Below, in pieces: positions 16,676 through 24,448 of a stretch of DNA of 50,242 nt. Each line of letters begins with the position of its first letter. The stretch's first letter is position 1. The notes under the pieces were generated by a model, which saw only the letters and a program-made list of their open reading frames with translations, was not told where the DNA came from and did not search any database. The translations under genes were made by a program, and so were the position numbers. This stretch comes from Rothia santali (GTDB lineage Bacteria > Actinomycetota > Actinomycetes > Actinomycetales > Micrococcaceae), in NCBI RefSeq assembly GCF_024199905.1, contig NZ_JANAFB010000024.1, forward strand, positions 1 to 50,242. The letters run 5' to 3'.

Positions 16676-17323
16676 TCAGCAGGCCAGTCTCAGCTGGGTT
16701 CTCACGCCGTCGGGATCGATCTCGGCGATCTTGGGCAACAGCAGCAACGAGCGGTAGAGGCTGGTCAGCTCCTGCACCTCGAGCTCGACACGAGTACTGG
16801 CGATCTTCCGGGCGATGTTGATCGTCGAACCCAGGATCACCTGGGACTCCGTGTGCCTGACCTCCTCGGTGAGCCCTTCGCCGAAGCAGCGATAGGGCAC
16901 GGAGAGGAGCTTGATCCGCACCGAGCGGATGAACTCCTTGACAATCCCCGCGAACTCCGGGTCGTGAACGACCTCGGACTCGAAGAGCAGCCGGTACCCG
17001 TCGTCGCACTGCTTCGCGTAGTCCACGAAGACGGCCAGGATCGGCAGCGTCCGGACGACCTCGGACTGGTCCATGATCAGGAACCGGTCCAGGGCCGCAT
17101 CGAGGCGGCCCGTGAACTCCCGGGCATGAGCGTTCAACACGACCTCGTACAGCTCGGCCTTGGAATCGAAGGAGCGGTAGAGCATCGGCTTCGAGACGCT
17201 CGCCTCGTGGGCGATGTCGTCGACGGTGATCTGGGCATAGCCCGACCCACCGAAACACCGAGAGGCCGCGTCGATGATCCCGCGGGTCATCTGCTGCTTG
17301 TTCGTCGTCGAACGCCTACCCAT
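16676..17323 (-). CDS. TetR family transcriptional regulator
   Basis: A 215-residue regulator that ends 12 bp from the convergent SDR stop. HTH residues are IIDAASRCFGGSGYAQITVDDIA and VSKPMLYRSFDSKAEL. The C-terminal domain is helical and unassigned. The ATG at 17323 follows GAAGGG; an ATG six codons earlier has no site. A perfect palindrome at 17391-17408 upstream is a likely operator. Targets could be itself or the tau-type transporter on the other side of the 400-bp gap. Confidence 0.88.
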   Translation of the reverse strand: MGRRSTTNKQQMTRGIIDAASRCFGGSGYAQITVDDIAHEASVSKPMLYRSFDSKAELYEVVLNAHAREFTGRLDAALDRFLIMDQSEVVRTLPILAVFVDYAKQCDDGYRLLFESEVVHDPEFAGIVKEFIRSVRIKLLSVPYRCFGEGLTEEVRHTESQVILGSTINIARKIASTRVELEVQELTSLYRSLLLLPKIAEIDPDGVRTQLRLAC

Positions 17324-17390
17324 GTCGTGCCCTTCATCCATGTTCCACGCCCAGTTATCCCATATGGTTAATACTTTGGTCTGAGCTGCT

Positions 17391-17408
17391 GACGAACAGT
17401 TGTTCGTC
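17391..17408. promoter_or_regulatory. Palindromic operator upstream of TetR
   Basis: GACGAAC-4-GTTCGTC, a perfect inverted repeat 68 bp before the TetR start codon. Confidence 0.55.
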
Positions 17409-17720
17409 GTGACGACGCGGACGGATGGGTCCGATCTCGACGCCGGGATATGATACTCCTCACGCTCGAGCCCGCGAAGCCTCCGCGTGGCAGCTGTCCG
17501 CGAGCTCCTCGCGGAGCGAGTGCCGGATCCGATGCAACGATCGTCACGGCACCCCGGGCCCCGCGCACGGATCGTCCACGACGCCGCATGTCATCCCATG
17601 TCCGATCATGTCGCGGAGGTGCATCGCCCCGGACTTGGCCCTACAGTGAGACCCCAGAGCAGGTCGCGCGGTCGGCATCCGCCTTCGCACAGGGACCGGC
17701 GCCGAGGACTGGGAGAGGTC
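17409..17720. other. Upstream region of the tau-type transporter
   Basis: No gene is supported in this 310-bp stretch; long open frames across it are composition effects. A TACAGT box at 17642-17647 could be the -10 of the transporter operon. I saw no riboswitch. Confidence 0.4.
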
Positions 17721-18695
17721 ATGGCAGACAGCGCGACCGAGCGACGTCGCAGCGGATCCGTGGCCGAGACCGCGGGGCCGGCCGCCGGAGGCGAAGCGTC
17801 GGGAGGCGAAACCTCCCCCGGGCGAGGATCCTCGCCGGGAAACGGGACGCCCCCCGACGCCGCCGCCGGTGCCCGCAGCGCCCTCCGACGCTCCCGCCGC
17901 CTCCGCCTCGCCCTGCAGGCCGGCGTCCTCGTGGTGGTCCTGCTGGCGTGGTGGCTGGTCACCGCGGTGCAGCTCGTGCCCCCGCTGTACCTGCCCTCCC
18001 CCGGCGCGGTGTGGCACGCGTTCGTCCAGGCCAACACCTGCCGCCCCATCGCGGAGGGACTGTCCCGGACCGTCTGCGGGGAGCAGAACTACTACCTCTG
18101 GGAGCACCTGGTGGCCTCCCTGCAGCGGATCGGCGTCGGCGTCGGGGCGGCCATCGTCCTGGGCCTCGTCGCCGGCTTCCTCCTCGGCTCCTCCCGGTGG
18201 CTGCAGGTCGCCTTCGAGCCGTATCTGAACTTCCTGCGCGCGCTGCCGCCGCTGGGCTACATCGGCCTGCTGATCGTGTGGCTGGGCATCGGGGACACCT
18301 CGAAGTTCGTGCTGCTGTTCCTCGCCGCGTTCCCGCCGATCGTCATCGCCACGATCCAGGGGGTCGCCGGCGTCTCCGAGGACCGGGTCAACGCGGCCCG
18401 GGCCCTGGGCGCCTCCCGCGGGCAGATCGCCCGGTTCGTGGTGCTGCCGTCCTCGCTGCCCAACATCTTCTCGGGCGTCCGGATCGCCGCCGGGTTCGCC
18501 TGGACCACCGTGGTCGCGGCGGAACTGAACAACGGCATCCCCGGCATCGGCGGGCTGGCCTACCTCTCGGGGACGCAGCTGAACACCCCGCTCACCATCG
18601 CCTGCATCATCACGATCGGCCTCGTGGCGGTCGCCCTGGACGCGATCATCGTCCGGCTCGGCCGCCTCCTGGTCCCCTGGCAAGGAAAGGCCTGA
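17721..18695 (+). CDS. tauC: Taurine/sulfonate-type ABC transporter permease (TauC-like)
   Basis: A 324-residue permease with six or so helices starting near residue 68. The cytoplasmic coupling loop EDRVNAARALGASRGQIARFVVLPSSLP and the FAWTTVVAAELNNGIPGIG segment are typical of the TauC/SsuC/NrtB group. The first 55 residues are a polar, Gly/Ser/Ala-rich tail that is longer than usual. The ATG at 17721 follows GGGAGAGG; the frame is open further upstream without homology. It is first in a three-gene operon with a binding protein and ATPase. Two Cys residues in the first outer loop (NTCRPIAEGLSRTVCGE) are an unusual insertion. Confidence 0.9.
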   Translation: MADSATERRRSGSVAETAGPAAGGEASGGETSPGRGSSPGNGTPPDAAAGARSALRRSRRLRLALQAGVLVVVLLAWWLVTAVQLVPPLYLPSPGAVWHAFVQANTCRPIAEGLSRTVCGEQNYYLWEHLVASLQRIGVGVGAAIVLGLVAGFLLGSSRWLQVAFEPYLNFLRALPPLGYIGLLIVWLGIGDTSKFVLLFLAAFPPIVIATIQGVAGVSEDRVNAARALGASRGQIARFVVLPSSLPNIFSGVRIAAGFAWTTVVAAELNNGIPGIGGLAYLSGTQLNTPLTIACIITIGLVAVALDAIIVRLGRLLVPWQGKA

Positions 18696-18697
18696 GC

Positions 18698-19777
18698 ATG
18701 CCCCGGACAACGCCGCTCCCCTGGAGACGCGCCCTCGCCGCGGCGGTGGTGCTCGGCACCGCGGTCGTGGCCACCGGCTGCGTCGAGTCGGGCCGCACGG
18801 TCCACCCCGACGCCGTCCAGGCCGTCCCCGAGTGCCCCGTGGACCCGGACCCCTCGATCGAGACCACGGCCCGCATCGCCTGGCAGGCCATCCCCAACGG
18901 GGACCTCGTGGTCAAGGACCTGCAGATGCTCGAGACCTGCATGCCCAACGCGGACATCTCCTGGTCCAAGTTCGACTCCGGCGGCGACGTCGTGCAGGCC
19001 TTCGGCGCCGGGTCGGTCGACGTCGGCCTGGTGGGCTCCAGCCCGGCGGTGCGGGCCGTCTCGCCCCCGCTGGACATCGACCTGCGGATCACCTGGATCC
19101 AGGACGTCATCGGGGCGGCGGAGTCGCTGATCGTGCGCGACGACTCGATCACCTCGCTCCGGGGCCTCGAGGGGAAGAGGGTCGCCGTGCCCTTCGGGTC
19201 GACCGCGCACTACTCGCTGCTGAGCGCGCTGCGCGAGGCCGGGATCGACGGCTCGGTGGACCTCATCAACCTCTCCCCCGACAAGATGCTCGCGGCCTGG
19301 CAGCGCGGCGAGATCGACGCGGCCTGGGTCTGGGACCCCACGCTCTCCGAGCTGAAGGACTCCGGCCAGGTCATCCTGACGAGCGCGGACACCGCGGCGT
19401 CGGGCCACCCCACCTTCGACATGTCCGCGGCCCCCGCCGACTTCGTCGCCCAGAACCCCGACTTCATGCGCATGTGGACCGCCGTCCAGGACGACGCCGC
19501 CCAGCGCCTGGCCGGGGGCGACGACGCCGCGATCGAGTCAGTCGCGGTGCAGCTGGGCGTCTCCCCCGACGTCGTGCGCTCCCAGACCGAGGGGCTCACC
19601 TACCTGAGCGCCCGGGAGCAGGCGGGGCCCGAGTACTTCGGCGGCGCCCTCGGCGAGGTCCTGGAGGACACCTCCGGCTTCCTGCTGGACGTTCGCGAGA
19701 CCGACGGGGTCGCCCCGGCGGAGACCTACCTGCAGATGCCCTATCCGGACGCGATCGAGGAGGTGGCGGCCCGATGA
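18698..19777 (+). CDS. tauA: Taurine-type ABC transporter substrate-binding lipoprotein (TauA-like)
   Basis: A 359-residue lipoprotein: signal peptide followed by the lipobox VATGC (Cys 28). The mature part closely follows TauA organisation: SWSKFDSGGDVVQAFGAGSVD, GLVGSSPAV, ITWIQDVIGAAESLIVRD, KRVAVPFGSTAHYSLLSAL and AAWVWDPTLSELK. These residues line the sulfonate pocket in the family. AAGGAAAGG precedes the ATG. It overlaps the next gene by ATGA. No taurine dioxygenase (TauD) is nearby, so the sulfonate must be processed elsewhere. Other sulfonates are possible ligands. Confidence 0.92.
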   Translation: MPRTTPLPWRRALAAAVVLGTAVVATGCVESGRTVHPDAVQAVPECPVDPDPSIETTARIAWQAIPNGDLVVKDLQMLETCMPNADISWSKFDSGGDVVQAFGAGSVDVGLVGSSPAVRAVSPPLDIDLRITWIQDVIGAAESLIVRDDSITSLRGLEGKRVAVPFGSTAHYSLLSALREAGIDGSVDLINLSPDKMLAAWQRGEIDAAWVWDPTLSELKDSGQVILTSADTAASGHPTFDMSAAPADFVAQNPDFMRMWTAVQDDAAQRLAGGDDAAIESVAVQLGVSPDVVRSQTEGLTYLSAREQAGPEYFGGALGEVLEDTSGFLLDVRETDGVAPAETYLQMPYPDAIEEVAAR

Positions 19778-20757
19778 GCCGTCCCGCACAGCACACCGGC
19801 GACGCCGAGGGCGGCCGGCCGCCGTGGGCCGGGGCCACGGACTCCGGGGCCTCGGCGGCCGGGGCCGCGTCCGCCGGCTCGGCGGAGACGCGCCCGACCG
19901 AATCCGCGGATCCGCGGTCCCCCGGCGCGGCGGATCCGCGATCCCCCGGCGCGGCCGACGCGCCCGCCCGGAACGAGGCCACCCCGACCCGCGAGCTCGT
20001 CCTCGACCGGATCAGCCACCACTACGTGACCGACGCCGGGAACGTGGTGCACGCCGTCGAGGAGACGAGCCTGCAGATCCCGGCCGGGCAGTTCGTCTGC
20101 GTCGTGGGCCCCTCCGGCTGCGGCAAGACGACGCTGCTGAAGATGCTCGCCGGGTTCCTCGCGCCGAGCGGCGGCGAGGCGCGGTACGGCTCCGAGGTGA
20201 TCACCGGGCCCTCGCACCAGCGCGGCGTCGTGTTCCAGCAGGCCAACCTCTACCCGTGGCTGACGATCCGCGGGAACGTCGAGCTGGGCCCGCGCTTCCG
20301 CCGGGTGCCCCGCCGGGAGCGGGCCGAGCGCACGGACCGGCTCCTAGAGATGGTCGGGCTGCCCCAGTTCGCGGGCGCCAAGCCGTACGAGCTCTCGGGC
20401 GGCATGCAGCAGCGCGCCCAGATCGCGCGCGTGCTGGCCAACCAGCCCGACGTCGTGCTGATGGACGAGCCCTTCGGCGCCCTCGACGCCCTGACGCGCG
20501 AGCGCCTCCAGGCGGACCTGCTGCGCATCCAGCGCCAGCGCCGCCAGACGGTCTTCTTCATCACCCACAGTGTCGAGGAGGCCGTGTTCCTGGGCGACCG
20601 GGTGCTCGTGATGAGCCCGCGGCCCGGCCGGATCGTGCTCGACGAGCGGGTGGACCTCGCCTCGACCTACGGGCCCGAGGTGGGGGCCGAGATGAAGTCG
20701 ACGCCGGAGTTCATCGAGATCCGGGACCGCGTGGCGGGGGCCATCCAGGTCGGCTGA
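19774..20757 (+). CDS. tauB: Taurine-type ABC transporter ATP-binding protein (TauB-like)
   Basis: A 327-residue ATPase. Walker A GPSGCGKT is at 112-119, Q-loop VVFQQANLYPWLT, signature LSGGMQQ at 207-213, Walker B VVLMDEP at 227-233 and the switch His in FFITHSVEEA. The first about 70 residues are a low-complexity Ala/Gly/Ser/Pro-rich tail containing ADPRSPGA twice in tandem, which is absent from typical TauB. The start overlaps tauA (ATGA). It energises sulfonate import with TauC. Confidence 0.92.
   Translation: MSRPAQHTGDAEGGRPPWAGATDSGASAAGAASAGSAETRPTESADPRSPGAADPRSPGAADAPARNEATPTRELVLDRISHHYVTDAGNVVHAVEETSLQIPAGQFVCVVGPSGCGKTTLLKMLAGFLAPSGGEARYGSEVITGPSHQRGVVFQQANLYPWLTIRGNVELGPRFRRVPRRERAERTDRLLEMVGLPQFAGAKPYELSGGMQQRAQIARVLANQPDVVLMDEPFGALDALTRERLQADLLRIQRQRRQTVFFITHSVEEAVFLGDRVLVMSPRPGRIVLDERVDLASTYGPEVGAEMKSTPEFIEIRDRVAGAIQVG
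19906..19953. repeat. 24-bp tandem duplication within tauB
   Basis: Two nearly identical 24-bp units encode ADPRSPGA twice in the N-terminal tail of the ATPase. It is in frame, so copy-number change would only alter tail length. Confidence 0.8.
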
Positions 20758-20949
20758 GCCCGGTGCGGGGCCCGGCGTCGTCCTCGACGACGGCACCGCC
20801 TTCACCGGCGACGCCCTCACCGCTGGCATGATCACCCGGTGCACGGGCGGGCCCCTGTTCGTCGAGGACGCCGAGAGCACCCGCGCGGCAACCGGGGCAG
20901 GCACCGGCGTCGTGATGCAGGGCACGAGGACCCGCGCGCCCGCCCACCC

Positions 20950-20955
20950 TAGACT
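20950..20955 (+). promoter_or_regulatory. -10 box for a leaderless gene
   Basis: TAGACT ends seven bases before the ATG at 20963, so transcription should begin at the start codon. Confidence 0.5.
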
Positions 20956-20962
20956 GGCCCAC

Positions 20963-21430
20963 ATGCATTCGACCCCCGCCCCGCCGCGCCCCCACCCGCT
21001 GAGGCGCCGCCCCTGGCCCTGGCTGCTGCCCGTCCTCACGGGCGCCGTGGGGGTGCTCCTGGGGGCCCTGCTGACCCTGGTGGGCGTGGTGCTCTCCTCG
21101 CCGGAGGCCTCGGGGACCAGCTCGACCACCGCGGACGCCGTCCGGACCTGCGGGCTCGGACACCGGGACGACGTCGGCTTCGGCGCGAGCGGACAGGGCC
21201 CCGACCTGCGGATGAACTGGGCGGCCGGGGCGGACGAGGCCGAGGAGTTCGACGTCGCGCGCGGCGACGTGGTGTGCGTGCTCGAACGGCTGGGGGCCAC
21301 CTCGGCGGACGTCCACCGGCTGCTCGACTCGGACCGGGCCAGCGCCTCGGTGGTGCTGGAGCGCTATCAGGTCACCGCGCACCTGGATGACGAGAGCCAC
21401 CAGTACGCGGACTTCCAGCCGACCGGGTGA
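20963..21430 (+). CDS. Hypothetical membrane-anchored protein
   Basis: A 155-residue protein with a short Pro/Arg-rich cytoplasmic start, one strong transmembrane helix (about residues 22-48, LLPVLTGAVGVLLGALLTLV) and a polar extracytoplasmic domain of about 100 residues with two cysteines (RTCGLGH and VVCVLERL), which could form a disulfide. No family is recognised. The ATG at 20963 is preferred over an open upstream extension because a -10 box sits seven bases before it. It lies alone between the tau operon and the copper-related cluster. Confidence 0.65.
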   Translation: MHSTPAPPRPHPLRRRPWPWLLPVLTGAVGVLLGALLTLVGVVLSSPEASGTSSTTADAVRTCGLGHRDDVGFGASGQGPDLRMNWAAGADEAEEFDVARGDVVCVLERLGATSADVHRLLDSDRASASVVLERYQVTAHLDDESHQYADFQPTG

Positions 21431-21440
21431 CCGCCTGACC

Positions 21441-21475
21441 GCCCGGCCGCCCGGCCGCCCGGCCGCCCGGCCGCC
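21441..21475. repeat. 8-bp GC-rich tandem repeat
   Basis: GCCCGGCC is repeated four times plus a partial unit just after the preceding gene. Each unit is itself near-palindromic, so the tract can fold and may act as a terminator or recombination hotspot. Confidence 0.8.
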
Positions 21476-21660
21476 TAGGATGATGCCTCGCCCTCGAGGT
21501 TCCATCCCGGTCGTCGTCGCCCCGGTCGTTCGAGCTCAGGGCCCCTGCCTCGGGGCGCAGCCCCAGCCATCCGCCGGAGCCATGCCGGAACTCGCTCGCG
21601 AGGTGCTTGGTATGCTGGTCGAGCCTGGGCCAGATTCCGTGGGCGATGAGGAGGGTACCG

Positions 21661-22272
21661 GTGTCGACGCAGACCACCCGATCCCGCCGTCTCGCGCGCG
21701 GCTGGAGCGTCGCGTCTGTCGCGATCTTCGGGGGCGCGAGCGCTCACGTGGTCGCCGGGGGCCAGCTCCCCAGCACCGCGACCCTCGCCGCATGCTGGGC
21801 ACTGGCTGGTCTGCTGTGCACCGTCTTGGCGGGCCAGCGGCACCGGGCGACCTCCACGGCCGCGAGCGTCATCGGGTCGCAAGCCGTTCTGCACTGGCTC
21901 TTCGAGCGCGCGCCTTCGCCCGCCGGCGCCCCTCTCTCCGGCGAGGGACCGCACGCAGGACATCTGCAGCACCTGGCTTCCAGTCCCGCCGTGCCCATGC
22001 AGCACGACGCCCTCGATCCCGTCATGGCCGCGCTCCACCTCGGCGTCGCCCTGGCCACCCTGATGTTCATCCGTCGCGGCGACGCGGTGCTGAGGACGGT
22101 CGAGGAGGCCGTCCGGATCGGCTTGGGCCGCCTCTGGCGCGTTCCCGTGCTCCGTTCTCCTCTGCCCCGCGTGCGCTCGGGTCTGATCGCCTCCGCCCCG
22201 CGCCTGTTGAGCTCCCTGGCCCGCCCCGGGCCGGTCTCGGTCCGCGGTCCGCCGACTCCATCTCTTCCCTAG
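21661..22272 (+). CDS. Hypothetical multi-helix membrane protein of the copper-related cluster
   Basis: A 203-residue protein with about four helices. Features are AHVVAGGQLP in the first helix pair, a His/Met-containing loop (HAGHLQHLA...VPMQHDALDP) and LHLGVALATLMFIRRGDAVL. The GTG at 21661 is chosen because AGGAGG lies at good distance. It shares AH-x2-GGQL and the spacing of its late HLG/ALA helix with the minus-strand gene at 26092-26805, so the two are paralogues. It is followed by a PCu(A)C lipoprotein and DyP peroxidase. His and Met residues suggest metal handling; the family is unnamed to me. Confidence 0.7.
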   Translation: MSTQTTRSRRLARGWSVASVAIFGGASAHVVAGGQLPSTATLAACWALAGLLCTVLAGQRHRATSTAASVIGSQAVLHWLFERAPSPAGAPLSGEGPHAGHLQHLASSPAVPMQHDALDPVMAALHLGVALATLMFIRRGDAVLRTVEEAVRIGLGRLWRVPVLRSPLPRVRSGLIASAPRLLSSLARPGPVSVRGPPTPSLP

Positions 22273-22348
22273 TCATACACATTTTCTGCCTCAGGAGCCC
22301 GTCACGGTCTCCTGGTGCTTCCTTGACTCAGAGAGATTTGGACCCATC

Positions 22349-23032
22349 ATGACCGCTTTCGTTTCCGCGCGCCGTCTTTCGGCCGCGACCCTGGCACTGA
22401 CCGCCGCACTGACCCTGGCCGCCTGTGGTTCGGCAGGCGAGGAGCAGGAGTCCGCCGGCTCCAACGCCCCGGCCTCCTCCGACCCGACCGGCCTGAGCGT
22501 CTCCGACCCCTGGGTGAAGTCCGCCGACTCCGGCATGACGGCCGCCTTCGGCACGCTCACCAACGACACCGACCACACCGTGACCATCGAGTCCGTCTCC
22601 TCCGAGGCGTCCCCCGAGATGCAGCTGCACGAGACCGTCATGGACGACAGCGGCGTCTCGACCATGCGGGAGAAGTCCGGCGGATTCGCCATCGAGCCCG
22701 GCGCCTCCCTGACGCTCGAGCCCGGCGGAGACCACTTCATGTTCATGGGGCTGACCTGCTCGCTGATGGCCGGCGACGACGCCGAGGTCACCGTGACCAC
22801 CGACGACGGCTCCCAGCTGAGCTTCGAGGCCCCGATCCGGGACTACCAGGCCGCCCAGGAGAACTACGACCCCTCCGCCGAGGAGCCCGAGGCCGGCGCG
22901 ATGGACCATTCCGAACACGACATGGACGGGATGGACCACTCGCAGATGGAGGGCATGGACCACTCCGACATGGAGGGGATGGACAGGGGCGGGGAGGCCT
23001 CCGCCACGCCGCTGCCCTCCTGCGGTCAGTAG
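22349..23032 (+). CDS. PCu(A)C family copper chaperone lipoprotein
   Basis: A 227-residue lipoprotein (LAAC lipobox, Cys 26). The PCu(A)C domain spans about residues 48-160: DPWVKSAD, then the copper motif with MQLHETVMDD and the later GGDHFMFMGL (H-x-M type ligands). A C-terminal tail repeats MDHS/MDGM/MEGM units, rich in Met, His and Asp, which should bind copper too. The family delivers Cu(I) to cytochrome oxidase CuA or takes part in copper uptake. It lies between the membrane protein and a DyP peroxidase, both on the same strand. Confidence 0.92.
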   Translation: MTAFVSARRLSAATLALTAALTLAACGSAGEEQESAGSNAPASSDPTGLSVSDPWVKSADSGMTAAFGTLTNDTDHTVTIESVSSEASPEMQLHETVMDDSGVSTMREKSGGFAIEPGASLTLEPGGDHFMFMGLTCSLMAGDDAEVTVTTDDGSQLSFEAPIRDYQAAQENYDPSAEEPEAGAMDHSEHDMDGMDHSQMEGMDHSDMEGMDRGGEASATPLPSCGQ

Positions 23033-23044
23033 CCGGGGGACGCA

Positions 23045-24337
23045 GTGACCAATCGAAAGGACGACCGAACGAGCGCGGGACGTCTGTTCACGCGCCGGAA
23101 CGCTCTGATCGGTGGGGCCACGGTGACCGCGGGCGCCGTCGCGGCGGGCGGCATCAACGCCGTCCGCCGCGACGGCGGCGGGAACCCGCAGGTCGAGGAA
23201 GCCGGCGCCACCGCTCCTCTCGCCGACGCCGTCGTGGGCTTCCACGGGGACCGGCAGGCGGGAATCACCACCCCGGCGCCGGCCTACGGAAACTTCATCG
23301 CCGTCGGCCTGCGCGCGGGTCTGGACCGCACGGATGTGCGCCGCATGCTCAAGGTGCTCACGGCCGACGCCGCGGACCTCACCTCCGGGCTGCCCCCGAT
23401 CGCCGATCAGGAGCCGGAGCTCGCCGAGATCCCGGCCAACCTGACCGTGACGGTGGGGTTCGGCGAACGGGTCTTCGACATCGTGGACCCGGCCGCGAAG
23501 CCGGAATGGCTCAAGCCCCTGCCCGCGTTCGAGCAGATCGACCAACTGAGAGAGGAGTACAACGGCGGAGACCTGGTGCTGCAGATCTGCTCGGACGACC
23601 GGATGACGCTGGCCCATGCCCAGCGGGTTCTGCTCAAGGGGCTGCGCTCCTTCGGCGAGGCCAAGTGGGTCCAGGAGGGGTTCCGCAACGCCTCCGGCTC
23701 GTTGAAGAAGGGGACGACGATGCGCAACCTCTTCGGCCAGGTCGACGGGACGATCAACCCCACCACCGAGGACTCCAGCATGGACGAGGTCGTCTACGGC
23801 GACCTCGAGGGCCTGGAGCCGTGGGCCCCGGGTGGGACGTCGCTGGTGATCCGGCGGATCCACATGAACCTGGACACCTGGGACGAGGCGGACCCACCGG
23901 GCCGGGAGGACGCCGTCGGCCGCAGGATCTCCAACGGAGCGCCGCTCACGGGACAGCGTGAGGAGGACCCCGCCGATCTGTCCGCTACGACTCCCCTGGG
24001 CTTCCCCGTGATCGGTGACTACGCGCACATCCGGCGTGCCACCGCGACGACCCCCGAGGAGCGGATCCTGCGCCGGCCGTACAACTACGACCTCCCGGTC
24101 AGCGCTGCCGGCGGGCTGGCGGTCAAGGACTCCACCTCCGGCGGGGTCAGCGACTCCGGACTGATCTTCGCCTCCTACCAGGCGGATCCAGTCAGGCAGT
24201 TCCTGCCGATCCAGCAGCGACTGGCCGAGCTGGACATGCTGAACATGTGGACCGTGCCCATCGGGTCAGCGGTCTTCGCCATCCCGCCGGGGTGCTCCCC
24301 GGGCGGCTTCGTCGGGGATCTCCTCTTCGAAGATTGA
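23045..24337 (+). CDS. DyP-type haem peroxidase with Tat signal (EfeB-like)
   Basis: A 430-residue exported haem peroxidase. A twin-arginine signal (FTRRNALIGG) precedes the domain. The family GxxDG motif is GQVDG, followed by NPT and the distal Arg/His region; IRRIHMNLDTWD and the GRRISNGAPLTG region also fit. The GTG start follows GGGGGACGCA and lies 12 bp after the copper chaperone stop. EfeB proteins act with EfeUO in iron or haem handling; here the neighbours are copper-related, and no EfeU or EfeO is seen in the window. A strong terminator follows. Confidence 0.92.
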   Translation: MTNRKDDRTSAGRLFTRRNALIGGATVTAGAVAAGGINAVRRDGGGNPQVEEAGATAPLADAVVGFHGDRQAGITTPAPAYGNFIAVGLRAGLDRTDVRRMLKVLTADAADLTSGLPPIADQEPELAEIPANLTVTVGFGERVFDIVDPAAKPEWLKPLPAFEQIDQLREEYNGGDLVLQICSDDRMTLAHAQRVLLKGLRSFGEAKWVQEGFRNASGSLKKGTTMRNLFGQVDGTINPTTEDSSMDEVVYGDLEGLEPWAPGGTSLVIRRIHMNLDTWDEADPPGREDAVGRRISNGAPLTGQREEDPADLSATTPLGFPVIGDYAHIRRATATTPEERILRRPYNYDLPVSAAGGLAVKDSTSGGVSDSGLIFASYQADPVRQFLPIQQRLAELDMLNMWTVPIGSAVFAIPPGCSPGGFVGDLLFED

Positions 24338-24377
24338 CCCCCCGGCGCCTCGCCCGAGGAGGGGATGAGCACAGACG

Positions 24378-24411
24378 GAACGCCCCCGACCCTTCGTGGT
24401 CGGGGGCGTTC
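24378..24411. terminator. Bidirectional terminator between the two half-operons
   Basis: A perfect 14-bp stem (GAACGCCCCCGACC with its complement) and a six-base loop CTTCGT, followed by TCG. It lies between the convergent DyP and PepSY genes and can end both transcripts. Confidence 0.85.
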
Positions 24412-24448
24412 TCGTCGTGCTCCGACGCGTCGTCTCCCTGACGCGCCG

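Noticed and set aside
17409-17720. TPP or other riboswitch upstream of the tau-type operon
   Set aside because: None of the conserved riboswitch elements could be found.
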